A stretch of 64,000 nucleotides of DNA from Microbulbifer thermotolerans (GCF_900112305.1 NZ_FOKT01000001.1:520163-584162), one strand, 5' to 3'. Shown: positions 18,046 through 26,266, counted from the stretch's first letter. Numbers and translations: made by a program. The notes: generated by a model from the letters alone, not told the origin.

Positions 18046-18898
18046 AGCCTTGCACGCCCAGCGGCCCGCTGGGCACATAGATCACTTCCCGGCTGCCGCT
18101 TCCCGCGCGCTGTACTTCCACCGCCACAGTCTGCCCCGGGGCTACCCGGTAGATTTGCGCGCGCAAGTCCCCCATGTGAAAAATCCGCTCGCCGTTGTAG
18201 GAGATGATCTTGTCTCCGGGCCTAAGCCCCGCGTTTGCGGCTGGCGTGTCACTGATCACCCGGTTTACCCGCATTTCCTGTTGTCCGTTGGCTTGCAGAT
18301 AGAGTTCAAATTCCTCCTCGCTGAGCTCGTGCTCCAGCATTTTGCGTGGATGACTGTAGATACTGAGCTGTTCGCGGAGTGCCGCCGCTTCCGCGGAGGA
18401 TTTGTCCTGTAGGTGGCGGTACGCGTAGGCGAGCTTCATATGGTCGTACTGAAAGCGCTCCTGTTTTTCCAGAATCAGTTCGGCCCGGTCGGGGTTAATA
18501 CCGGCATTGATCAGGCGCTGTAGTTGCATCTGCCGGTGCCGCGCATAGGGATTCCGCCTCAGGTGTTCTTCTCTTTCTGCCAAGCTGTTGTCCACTGAAC
18601 CGGTGCGCGCAGCGTCGTTTACCTCCTCCGGTATTGGCGGCATTAAATGTTCCAGGCGCCGGTGTAGATCCTCTACCAGTTCCAGTAGCTCGGACTGCAG
18701 TCGGTTGGTGTTTTCTACGGCTTCTTCCAGCTGTTGCACCCGTTGCGCCAAGTGATTGTCGGCAGAGAAAAGTGATGACAATCGAGGTTTGCCGTCGTTT
18801 TCAGCGCCGCCTTGGCCCAGTGCGCTGTAGACGGAGTAGGTGGCCAGTATCAGCAGCAGGGTGGTTCCGGCAATCAATGGGGATTTTCCTATCTGCAT
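18044..18898 (-). CDS. Membrane-anchored PDZ-domain protein
   Basis: 284 residues. One hydrophobic segment (about 7-27) anchors the N-terminus; residues 48-90 are strongly heptad-like (LAQRVQQLEEAVENTNRLQ) and probably form a coiled coil; a helical Glu/Arg-rich region follows; and a PDZ domain occupies about 200-284 (VISDTPAANAGLRPGDKIISYNGERI). No protease or other catalytic domain is present, so it is more likely a binding or scaffold protein on the periplasmic side. It is the last gene of the lemA - TPM - TPM cluster, five bases after the preceding stop codon. Confidence 0.75.
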   Translation of the reverse strand: MQIGKSPLIAGTTLLLILATYSVYSALGQGGAENDGKPRLSSLFSADNHLAQRVQQLEEAVENTNRLQSELLELVEDLHRRLEHLMPPIPEEVNDAARTGSVDNSLAEREEHLRRNPYARHRQMQLQRLINAGINPDRAELILEKQERFQYDHMKLAYAYRHLQDKSSAEAAALREQLSIYSHPRKMLEHELSEEEFELYLQANGQQEMRVNRVISDTPAANAGLRPGDKIISYNGERIFHMGDLRAQIYRVAPGQTVAVEVQRAGSGSREVIYVPSGPLGVQG

Positions 18899-18903
18899 GC
18901 TAC

Positions 18904-19527
18904 TTAATCCAAAATAATCAGATGATTGGGCAATTCATTTTTTATCGCTGTGGCGGGAGCAGCCTCCTGCAGCAGCTCGCCGCACTGTTCGATGCAGTGT
19001 ATAAAGGCTTCTCCAGTTTTTCCGCGCTTGATTTCGCGGATAAAGTTTTCGATGGTTTCCCGCCAGGCTTCGTTGTTAATCAGCTCCGCCAGTCCCCGGT
19101 CCGCCAGTATTTCGACATAGTGCTCTGCCTCGGCGACAAAGATTAAAAGCCCCAGGCGCCCCTCGGTGCTGTGCAGTTCTTGCTCGAGAAATTGGCGTCG
19201 GGCCAGGTTGGCGGCGCGCCAGTATTTCACTTTTTGGGGGACCAGCCGCATGGTCAGCGGGCGCCAGCGGAACAGCACTGCCAGCGTGATAAACAGAATC
19301 CACTGCAGGGTAAAAATTTGCTGGTGGCTCAGCCATTGGGGCAGCAGGTGTAGCAGGGGAGTCAGCAACAGGGCCAGAAAAGCAGCCCAGAGAGTGGAAA
19401 TATACAAGTAGTTGTCCGCCTCCCGCGCCAGCACCGTGACCAGTTCCGCGTCGGTGCGCGATTCCACTTCCTTAATGGTTTCGGCGACTTTGCGCCGGTA
19501 GTCGCTGTTGAGTATCTGCCTGGCCAT
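18904..19527 (-). CDS. TPM-domain membrane protein
   Basis: A 207-residue protein of the TPM (TLP18.3/Psb32/MOLO-1) family. The N-terminal part resembles the start of a TPM fold (KVAETIKEVESRTDAELVTVL), is interrupted by two hydrophobic segments (about 45-90), and continues in GRLGLLIFVAEAEHYVEILADRGLAELI. The ATG at 19527 lies six bases after GGAGG and is preferred over the ATG at 19533, which has no spacer. It overlaps the end of the upstream TPM gene. Function unknown; partners of LemA-type proteins at the membrane. Confidence 0.75.
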   Translation of the reverse strand: MARQILNSDYRRKVAETIKEVESRTDAELVTVLAREADNYLYISTLWAAFLALLLTPLLHLLPQWLSHQQIFTLQWILFITLAVLFRWRPLTMRLVPQKVKYWRAANLARRQFLEQELHSTEGRLGLLIFVAEAEHYVEILADRGLAELINNEAWRETIENFIREIKRGKTGEAFIHCIEQCGELLQEAAPATAIKNELPNHLIILD

Positions 19528-20264
19528 CACCATCCTCCGGATGCGCCGCCCCCGCCAAAGCCGCCGCCACCACCGCCAAAACCACCCCCGCCAGCGCCGC
19601 CGCCGAATCCACCTCCGCCGTAATAGCCTCCGTAGCGGCCGCGTTTGAAGCCGCGGCTGCCCGCGGGGGCGCCCAGTACCGAGGCGCCGAACAGTTGCAG
19701 CATCACCAGCAACAGGAACAGGCCGACCAAAATTGCCAGGCGGCGTTCGCCCCCGGTTTTCGTCGGTTCGGCTACATATTCGTTTCCGATCGCAGCGATC
19801 ATCGACTCGATACCCGCAGTGACGCCACTATCAAAATCGCCGGCTCTAAATTTAGGCAGGATTTTGGTATGGATTATGTTGGCCGCCAGCGCATCGGTGA
19901 GTGCGCCCTCCAGGCCATAGCCCACTTCAATCCTTACCTTGCGCTCATCGGCCGCCACCAGCAGCAGTGCGCCGTTGTTTTTATCCTTCTGGCCCAATTG
20001 CCAGTGGCGTCCAAGTTGGTAGCCGTATTCTTCGATCGTCAGGCCCTGCAGGTCGTTCAAGGTGGCCACTACCAATTGATTGCCGGTCTCCTTTTCATGC
20101 TTCTGCATGATTTCCGTCAGTCTGTACTCTGCTTCGGGGCTGAGTAATCCGGCCCTGTCCACCACGCGTCCGGACAGTGGCGGGAACTGTACCTGGGCCA
20201 ATGCGCTTGCGGCGCAGATCAGAGCGGCGAGGGCTGATGTGACCGTTGTGGTGCGACGACTCAT
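19527..20264 (-). CDS. Secreted TPM-domain protein with Gly-rich tail (YgcG-like)
   Basis: 245 residues: signal peptide (1-23), TPM domain (about 30-150, VVDRAGLLSPEAEYRLTEIM and LLLVAADERKVRIEVGYGLEGALTD), one transmembrane segment (about 176-195), and a C-terminal tail of Gly with Phe/Tyr/Ser that ends ASGGW. This is the usual layout of YgcG-type proteins: periplasmic domain, anchor and glycine-rich cytoplasmic tail. It lies 18 bases after lemA and overlaps the next TPM gene, so the cluster is an operon. Some TPM domains have acid phosphatase activity; no such activity is assigned here. Confidence 0.85.
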   Translation of the reverse strand: MSRRTTTVTSALAALICAASALAQVQFPPLSGRVVDRAGLLSPEAEYRLTEIMQKHEKETGNQLVVATLNDLQGLTIEEYGYQLGRHWQLGQKDKNNGALLLVAADERKVRIEVGYGLEGALTDALAANIIHTKILPKFRAGDFDSGVTAGIESMIAAIGNEYVAEPTKTGGERRLAILVGLFLLLVMLQLFGASVLGAPAGSRGFKRGRYGGYYGGGGFGGGAGGGGFGGGGGGFGGGGASGGW

Positions 20265-20282
20265 GGCAAATTCGCGACGCGG

Positions 20283-20897
20283 TTACTGAAAATCGACCTG
20301 CGGCGCTTTTTCCACGTCCTCTCCGGTGGCTTTGAAGGTTTCTCGCAGCGGCATATCGCTATAGAGAATCGTATGCCAGATTCGCCCCGGAAAGGTACGG
20401 ATTTCCCGGTTGTAGCGTTCCACAGCCTGGATATAATCCCGCCGCGCCACACTGATGCGGTTTTCGGTGCCCTCCAGCTGGGATTGCAAGGCGAGGAAAT
20501 TTTGATCCGCCTTCAAGTTGGGGTAGCGTTCCACCACCACCATCAGGCGCGCCAAGGCGCTGGACAGCTGGGCTTGAGCAGCCTCGAACTGCTGTAACTT
20601 GGCGGGGTCGTCAATCAGATTTTGGTCCACTTGTATTGCGCCCACTTTGGCGCGAGCCTCGGTCACCGCCTCTAGAGTTTCGCGCTCGTGGGCGGCGTAG
20701 GCCTTCACGGTTTTCACCAGGTTGGGAATCAGATCGGCGCGGCGCTGGTACTGGTTCTCCACCTGGGCCCAGGCGGCTTTTACCTGTTCGTCATTGGTGG
20801 GAATATTGTTGATGCCGCAGCCGCCGAGTCCGAGCAACAGCAAACAGAGCAGGGTACCTGTGCAGAGCCGACGGTTGCCGGCGATGGCGAAATTCAT
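20283..20897 (-). CDS. lemA: LemA-family lipoprotein
   Basis: 204 residues. The ATG at 20897 gives a signal ending in the lipobox LGGC, so the protein is probably a lipoprotein; the frame is open further upstream to 20975, but that extension would bury the signal. The LemA core is clear: WAQVENQYQRRADLIPNLVKTVKAYAAHE, then a long helical bundle ending YNREIRTFPGRIW. Function is unknown in the family, but pairing with TPM-domain proteins as seen here is recurrent. First gene of a four-gene minus-strand cluster; a short copy of the 213-bp repeat family lies just upstream (20919-21008). Confidence 0.88.
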   Translation of the reverse strand: MNFAIAGNRRLCTGTLLCLLLLGLGGCGINNIPTNDEQVKAAWAQVENQYQRRADLIPNLVKTVKAYAAHERETLEAVTEARAKVGAIQVDQNLIDDPAKLQQFEAAQAQLSSALARLMVVVERYPNLKADQNFLALQSQLEGTENRISVARRDYIQAVERYNREIRTFPGRIWHTILYSDMPLRETFKATGEDVEKAPQVDFQ

Positions 20898-20918
20898 ACG
20901 GAGTGCCCCTGTGTCTAG

Positions 20919-21008
20919 GGAACTGCCGAATAATTCGCTTCCGGGCGGAAATGATATTGCACGCTTTGCAGGCAATAACAGGGCGCGAGCGAATTACTCA
21001 GAGGTTCC
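20919..21008. repeat. Short (90-bp) derivative of the MITE family, copy E
   Basis: The ends match the family: GGAACT...GAATAATTCGC on the left and GCGAATTACTCAGAGGTTCC on the right. The left flank is CTAG and the right TTAC, so no clean target duplication remains. The interior is only about 45 bases and has its own small stem (ATTGC / GCAAT). It lies between the divergent lemA and yaeQ genes, 21 bases from the lemA start codon, where it could affect expression. Confidence 0.7.
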
Positions 21009-21084
21009 TTACTTTTTTAGGAAACCACCCAAGAATAGCCCGCCGTTCCTCCATTGCTGGAGCTGGCGCATACACGGAGCCGAA

Positions 21085-21621
21085 ATGGCGTTAAAAGCGA
21101 CTATCTTCAAAGCCCAATTACAGGTCGCCGATATGGATCGGGACCACTATGGCGACTATCAGCTCACGCTGGCACGCCATCCGTCGGAAACCGATGAACG
21201 CATGATGGTGCGCCTCTTGGCCTTTGCCCACAATGCGGCACGAGAACTCGAGTTTACCCGCGGGCTTAGCTCCGATGATGAGGCCGACTTGTGGCAGCGG
21301 GATCTCGCCGGTGAACTGGAGCTCTGGGTTGAAGTGGGGCTGCCGGCGGAGGAGCGTCTACGCAAGGCGTGTAACAGGGCGCGTCGGGTTTTGGTGTACA
21401 GTTACGGGCGCCGCACCGCGCCTGTGTGGTGGCAGAAGCAGGGCGGCGCCCTGGCGCGCTTTGAAAATCTGCGCGTCTATCAGTTGTGCGCGGATGCGAC
21501 GGAATCCTTAGCGGCGATGGCCGAGCGCAGCATGGATTTAAATGTGACCATTCAGGATGGCCATATCTGGCTCAGTGACGCCAGACATACGGTGGAGATT
21601 ACTCCACAGGTACTGCAATAA
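21085..21621 (+). CDS. yaeQ: YaeQ family protein
   Basis: 178 residues, full length for YaeQ (E. coli 181). The protein begins MALKATIFKAQLQVADMDR, followed by typical HPSETDERMMVRLLAFA and VYSYGRRTAPVWW segments. YaeQ has a PD-(D/E)XK nuclease-like fold, and suppression of an rfaH defect has been reported in E. coli; the molecular role is not settled. The frame is open far upstream but the ATG at 21085 matches the family start. Followed by yajQ after 32 bases. Confidence 0.9.
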   Translation: MALKATIFKAQLQVADMDRDHYGDYQLTLARHPSETDERMMVRLLAFAHNAARELEFTRGLSSDDEADLWQRDLAGELELWVEVGLPAEERLRKACNRARRVLVYSYGRRTAPVWWQKQGGALARFENLRVYQLCADATESLAAMAERSMDLNVTIQDGHIWLSDARHTVEITPQVLQ

Positions 21622-21653
21622 GAAACGGGAAAGAAAAACGGAGCAAGCGATAG

Positions 21654-22136
21654 ATGCCCTCATTTGACATAGTGTCCGAAGTGGACAAACACCAGCTGAC
21701 CAATGCCGTTGACCAAGTAAACCGGACTGTAGCCAATCGCTTCGACTTCAAGGGCGTGGATGCACAGGTGGAGATGAACGGCTTTGATCTGACTGTACGT
21801 GCCGAGGCGGACATTCAGGTCACACAAATGGTAGACATGCTGCGCGCGGCGTTGATCAAGTGCAGTATCGATCCGCTGGCGATGACCGTTGGCGAGCCGG
21901 AACAATCCGGCAAGCAGATAAAAGTGGCCGTCACCTTGAAAAATGGTCTGGAAAAAGAATTGTCAAAAAAGATCGTTAAACTCATCAAGGAAGAAAAACT
22001 GAAGGTGCAAGCATCTATCCAGGGCGAGCAGGTTCGGGTTACCGGCAAGAAGCGCGACGACTTGCAGCAGGTGATCGCAATGCTTAAAGGCAAGGAACTG
22101 GATCAGCCCTTGCAGTTCACCAATTTCCGCGATTGA
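21654..22136 (+). CDS. yajQ: YajQ family nucleotide-binding protein
   Basis: 160 residues, the standard length. It starts MPSFDIVSEVDKHQLTNAVD, contains the NRFDFKG motif and ends PLQFTNFRD, all diagnostic for YajQ (UPF0234). The family binds nucleotides, and a Xanthomonas/Pseudomonas homologue acts as a c-di-GMP effector that regulates transcription; whether this one does so is not visible. Its stop codon overlaps the start of the next gene (TGATG). Confidence 0.93.
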   Translation: MPSFDIVSEVDKHQLTNAVDQVNRTVANRFDFKGVDAQVEMNGFDLTVRAEADIQVTQMVDMLRAALIKCSIDPLAMTVGEPEQSGKQIKVAVTLKNGLEKELSKKIVKLIKEEKLKVQASIQGEQVRVTGKKRDDLQQVIAMLKGKELDQPLQFTNFRD

Positions 22137-23074
22137 TGACTGGAAATCCTTTGTTGAGATATCTGATTCTTTCCATTCTTTGGCTGTCGCCGTTCGCGGC
22201 GGCCAATTCCGTTACTCCGGCACAGCTGCTTTCCGCTTACTGGGTGGACAACAGCCCGGGCCTGGATATTTCCGGGCTGACATTTTGCCATGGCACCCTG
22301 CTGGCGGTATCTGATAAGAACTCGTCGGAAATTTACGCATTGGAACTGTCGCCGTCCGGTGCGGCGCTGAAAGCCTATCAGCAGGTCGCCGGGCTGGCGA
22401 TCCCAGAGGAGGCACCGGGAGGGTTTTTGGCGGCGCTGTCGCAGGCAATCCGACCGGACACGGCAATGGATTTTGAGGGCATCAGCTGCGATAGTGACGG
22501 CGTCTACCTTGTCAGCGAGCGCTACAGCCGCATTGCCCAACTCACTGTTGATGGTGCCGCCTGGCTGGCGGGCGATTGGGCTTTTCAGGTGCGGCGGCAG
22601 GGATATTTACAGAAAGTCAACGCCGGTACCGAAGGCCTGGTTCGAATCGGCAGTGACTTTTGGGTCGCCATGGAGCGCGAACCGCGGGGGTTGCTGCACT
22701 TGCCTGCCGGGGGCGAAGCACAAGTATTCCCCATTCCCGCGGTGGCTGGCCTCGACTTCCGCGGCCGCGCCGAGGATATCACCGGTCTCGCCCACTATGA
22801 CGGCGCTCTCTTTACCCTGGAGCGCAATGCCTTCGCCGTGTGCCGGCGCGCCCTGCGCGATCTGCGGGCCGAGTGGTGCATCGACTACAGAGCGATTGAG
22901 GAATCCCCCGAATTTGTCTACACGGAGACCCGCTACGGCAAGGGCGAGGGGCTGGCGGTGGATGCCAGTGGCATCTACGTGGTCCTGGACAACAACAACG
23001 TCGGCCGCGCTGCGGATACTGCGGACAAGCGGGCATTGCTGTTACACTTGGCCTTTCCCGCCGAAGTCCGGTAG
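22136..23074 (+). CDS. Secreted phytase-like (esterase-like) beta-propeller protein
   Basis: 312 residues with an N-terminal signal peptide (about 1-22). The body matches the 'esterase-like activity of phytase' type: AMDFEGISCDSDGVYLVSERYSRI near 118-145, TEGLVRIGSDFWVAMEREPRGLL near 175-195 and RYGKGEGLAVDASGIYVVLDNNN near 270-290 are propeller blades bearing acidic residues that may bind Ca2+. It may act on phosphate esters or other extracytoplasmic substrates; the exact reaction is unknown. The start ATG overlaps the yajQ stop by one base, so translation is coupled. Confidence 0.7.
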   Translation: MTGNPLLRYLILSILWLSPFAAANSVTPAQLLSAYWVDNSPGLDISGLTFCHGTLLAVSDKNSSEIYALELSPSGAALKAYQQVAGLAIPEEAPGGFLAALSQAIRPDTAMDFEGISCDSDGVYLVSERYSRIAQLTVDGAAWLAGDWAFQVRRQGYLQKVNAGTEGLVRIGSDFWVAMEREPRGLLHLPAGGEAQVFPIPAVAGLDFRGRAEDITGLAHYDGALFTLERNAFAVCRRALRDLRAEWCIDYRAIEESPEFVYTETRYGKGEGLAVDASGIYVVLDNNNVGRAADTADKRALLLHLAFPAEVR

Positions 23075-23121
23075 GGCACGCGGCAAAACAACCGCGTGGT
23101 TGCAACCCCTAGAGGAAAACA

Positions 23122-23709
23122 TTGGCTGCCCGTCAACTCCTTAATCTACTCGAAGAAGTCCGTTCCTGCCGCCTCTGTGAACAACACCTGCCCCTGGGGG
23201 CTAATCCAGTTTTGCGCGCCGCCGAGTCCGCGCAGCTGCTGATTGTCGGCCAGGCTCCCGGTACCAAAGTGCACGCGAGCAGTATTCCCTGGAATGACCC
23301 CTCCGGTGACCGCCTGCGGGACTGGCTGCAGATGGATGGTGAAACCTTCTACGATGAATCCCGTATCGCCATTATCCCCATGGGATTTTGCTACCCCGGC
23401 CGCGGTAAAGGTGGCGATCTGCCGCCGCGACCCGAATGTGCGGATACCTGGCACAGACGGCTGCTGGAATTGTTGCCGAATCTACAGTTGACGTTGTTGG
23501 TGGGGCAGTATGCCCAAAGGTATTATTTGCCGCATTGGTACGGCAGCATCAGCGAAAATGTACGCCATTACCGGGATGCGCTACCGGCAGGCTACTTTCC
23601 GCTGCCGCACCCAAGTCCGCGCAATACTCTGTGGCTGAAACAGAGGCCCTGGTTTGAGCAGGAAGTCGTACCGGCACTGCGCCGGCAGATACAAAAAATC
23701 TTTCCCTAA
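23122..23709 (+). CDS. Uracil-DNA glycosylase-superfamily protein
   Basis: 195 residues. UDG-fold motifs are present: GQAPG near residue 43 (motif 1) and HPSPRN near 170 (motif 2), with the early CRLCEQHLPL segment that in related families holds metal-ligating cysteines; only two cysteines are visible here, so an Fe-S cluster is doubtful. This family (annotated only as uracil-DNA-glycosylase family) is distinct from Ung, and its substrate is not established. TTG at 23122 is used because AGAGGAAA lies just upstream. The canonical ung gene follows after 29 bases. Confidence 0.8.
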   Translation: MAARQLLNLLEEVRSCRLCEQHLPLGANPVLRAAESAQLLIVGQAPGTKVHASSIPWNDPSGDRLRDWLQMDGETFYDESRIAIIPMGFCYPGRGKGGDLPPRPECADTWHRRLLELLPNLQLTLLVGQYAQRYYLPHWYGSISENVRHYRDALPAGYFPLPHPSPRNTLWLKQRPWFEQEVVPALRRQIQKIFP

Positions 23710-23738
23710 AATTGGATGATGGCTTTTAAAGGAATAGC

Positions 23739-24461
23739 ATGCAGGTTCCGGAAAATATAAAAATACATCCCTCATGGTACGCGGTACTGCGCGATGAATT
23801 TCAGCAGCCCTATATGGCGGAGCTGCGCGAGTTCCTGCGCGCGGAAAAAGCCGCAGGCAAGGTGATCTATCCCCCTGGTCCGCAGATTTTCAATGCTTTT
23901 AACTCTACCCCCTTTGAGCAGGTCAAAGTTGTCATCCTCGGCCAGGACCCGTACCACGGCCCCGGTCAGGCCCACGGCCTGTGTTTTTCCGTGATGCCCG
24001 GTGTACCGCTGCCGCCATCATTGCAAAATATTTTCAAGGAATTGCAGTCCGACCTGGGTATAGCCCCCTCTGACCACGGCTGCCTGCAGCCTTGGGCAGA
24101 ACAAGGTGTTCTGCTGCTGAATGCGACTCTCACCGTAGAGCGCAGCAGAGCAGGAGCCCACCAGGGCCGCGGCTGGGAGCGCTTTACCGATGCCGCCATC
24201 CACAAGCTGGCGGAACAGCGCCAGGGTTTGGTGTTTATCCTTTGGGGCAGCTACGCACAAAAGAAGGGTGCCTTTATCGATCGCAACAAACATCTGGTTC
24301 TGCGCGCTCCGCATCCTTCTCCCTTATCCGCACACCGCGGCTTTTTCGGAACCAAACCATTTTCACAGACCAACCAGTGGCTGCAGCAGCACGATCAGCA
24401 GCCGATTAACTGGGCTTTGCCGCCGGTTTCGGCATTGCAGCGGGTGGCTGTGGAAATGTAA
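23739..24461 (+). CDS. ung: Uracil-DNA glycosylase (family 1)
   Basis: Removes uracil from DNA in base-excision repair. 240 residues with the catalytic water-activating loop GQDPYHG at 69-74 (Asp70) and the DNA-intercalation loop [13 protein letters not shown] near 196-208, both standard for family 1. It follows a second UDG-fold gene by 29 bases, so two paralogous-fold glycosylases may be cotranscribed. The start ATG at 23739 has AAAGGAA upstream. Confidence 0.96.
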   Translation: MQVPENIKIHPSWYAVLRDEFQQPYMAELREFLRAEKAAGKVIYPPGPQIFNAFNSTPFEQVKVVILGQDPYHGPGQAHGLCFSVMPGVPLPPSLQNIFKELQSDLGIAPSDHGCLQPWAEQGVLLLNATLTVERSRAGAHQGRGWERFTDAAIHKLAEQRQGLVFILWGSYAQKKGAFIDRNKHLVLRAPHPSPLSAHRGFFGTKPFSQTNQWLQQHDQQPINWALPPVSALQRVAVEM

Positions 24462-25519
24462 ATTTCCGTCTACAAAGATAATGGAAGTTATGAGTATTCG
24501 TGCGCAGTCTTTGATAAGAGCGTGAGCACTGTTGCTTTGGTAGGAATGTTCTGGGTGTGGGGTGGGCCATTTATCTGTAGTCGTTATCACTAATGGATAA
24601 ACACTGGTTTTATCGCTGAAACTCGTGAATTTTGGTTTCAAGTAATAAGTGCAATTTTTTATGCATCGAAGGTTGTAATTTAGATTGTGTAACTGCCCAT
24701 GCCCTCGCGCCCTAACCGGAGAATAGCACAAGCGGAACCATGAGCAATTGGGGTCTCGAACAACATTCAAAGAACATCTCACCAAGCGTGCCAAAGGCGT
24801 TAAGACCGGGGCTGGCTTGAACACTTTTACTCAGAAGCTTGTCGAGATGACGGTATAGGTTGCTTTCGGGCCGAGCTAAAGAACCACTCCCTAAGGAACC
24901 TCTGATTAAATCACTTTCTGGTGGCAGAGGCTCTTCGCGGGTGGATGTGAAGCTCAGGTGATAGGACGGATATTTCGAAACAGTCGGATACAGGGATGTA
25001 TCCGTCGAAGCTACAGGGAAGTACTCGTGCGTTTTCGAAATATCCGTCCTATTACCTGAGCGCCCCAGAAGCTATCATAGTGTTCTCGCGAATTAATCAG
25101 AGGTTCCCTAACAGGCTTTCCGGATGCCATTGCGGCGGAGTAACTCCAATACCAAGATACAGCTTGCATCTACACGCGGTTTGTAACGCATTGAAAAGAG
25201 TTTTCTGGGAGGATTACAAGTCCGTTGGACGGAGAGGTTGTGACGATACAGACAGCGGCGAAAAGCTGGATTATTTCGACGCGTAACTGGGACCTGCACT
25301 AAACCGTTTTATGATTGAGTTTGCTGATCAATCCTACTGATTGCCAATAAACTGCCTTTGGGAATCATCTCAGATTTTTCATAGATTCCATTCTCGAGGC
25401 GAGTTCACCTCCGATAAGTCCGGAATGATTTACACCATATCCTGAACGTTAGCCTTCTGCTCATAGCGACTCTTTATGTATGTTAATCTGCGGATTCAGT
25501 GATTACTGGAGTACTGCCG
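24462..25519. other. Gene-poor, AT-richer region containing a MITE
   Basis: A 1058-base gap. No intact gene is recognisable and the base composition is more AT-rich than the flanks. A 44-codon open stretch at 24727-24858 (KEHLTKRAKGVKTGAGLNTF) preceded by an in-frame stop could be the tail of a decayed gene; I cannot name it. The central part is a complete MITE copy (24895-25107). The rest, 25112-25519, shows nothing I recognise; the promoter of the downstream reductase should be near its end. Confidence 0.5.
24895..25107 (+). mobile_element. 213-bp MITE, copy A (complete)
   Basis: Begins GGAACCTCTGATTAA and ends TTAATCAGAGGTTCC, and is flanked on both sides by CTAA (24891-24894 and 25108-25111), a four-base target duplication fitting the YTAR target of IS5-group elements. 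An inner hairpin has 29-base arms at 24952-24980 and 25033-25061, with one mismatch, enclosing the smaller perfect hairpin CGGATAC-N6-GTATCCG. No coding capacity; it would have to be moved in trans. Confidence 0.85.
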
Positions 25520-26182
25520 ATGAAGTTTCTGCTTTTTCTAGGCACCGTTCGTGAAAGTGCACCACCGAGGCCTGCGCGTCTTGGCGTGCGGGTGGCCAAG
25601 GCTTGCCTTGAGTGTTTGGGCAGCCGCTATAGTGAGCATGAAGTGGAGCTGGTCGATTCCCTGGACTATCCGTTGGAGAAAGTGTTCAAACCGCACTTTG
25701 CTTACGCGAAAGGCCAAGCGCCGGTCGCGTTAGAGGCGCTGGCCGCGAAGATTGCGTCTGCCGACGGGTATATCATGGTCAGTCCGGAGTACAACCATTC
25801 CATGAGCCCGGCATTGGCCAACCTGCTAAATCACTTCGGGAGCTCCCTGTTTTCCTACAAGCCCAGTGTGATTGTGACCTATTCAGCCGGACAGTGGGGA
25901 GGTATGCGTGCCGCGGTTGGTATGCGTACATTTCTCTCGGAGCTGGGTTGCCTGCCGGTTTCTGCAATGATCCATGTGCCCAAGGCTCAGGAGGTCTTTG
26001 CCGAAGATGGGGCGCCCCAGGCGGGAGAAGATAAGGAATCTTGGTTTGATTATTTCAGCCGCGCTTTCAACCAGATGGTTTGGTGGGGGCAGGCCGCGAG
26101 AGCGCATAGGGCAGAGGTGGATCCGCACGAGATGGTCGGAGATTTCAGGAGGGACCCTTCCCAGCGCAATGCGCCTGGCTGA
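25520..26182 (+). CDS. NADPH-dependent FMN reductase family protein
   Basis: 220 residues with a flavodoxin-like fold: KFLLFLGTVRESAPPRPARLGVRV (phosphate-binding loop of the FMN site) at the N-terminus and VSPEYNHSMSPALANLLNHF near 93-112, the isoalloxazine-binding signature of the family; SAGQWGGMRAA follows. Probably a soluble flavin or quinone reductase; the physiological acceptor is unknown. The ATG at 25520 matches the family start, with an in-frame GTG upstream at 25499. It stands alone after a 1-kb gap. Confidence 0.85.
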   Translation: MKFLLFLGTVRESAPPRPARLGVRVAKACLECLGSRYSEHEVELVDSLDYPLEKVFKPHFAYAKGQAPVALEALAAKIASADGYIMVSPEYNHSMSPALANLLNHFGSSLFSYKPSVIVTYSAGQWGGMRAAVGMRTFLSELGCLPVSAMIHVPKAQEVFAEDGAPQAGEDKESWFDYFSRAFNQMVWWGQAARAHRAEVDPHEMVGDFRRDPSQRNAPG

Positions 26183-26266
26183 TCTATCTCATGGTTGGAA
26201 TCTGGCTGCATCGGTTGCTCCATGCTGCTTGAAAACAGCCGGTTGCGGTTATGCCGTTAATCGGCG

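Noticed and set aside
24996..25286. Small open frames in the repeats (for example 24996-25286, 60117-60305)
   Set aside because: They are translations of the MITE hairpin; similar peptides from different copies reflect repeat homology, not protein conservation, and no ribosome binding site is present.
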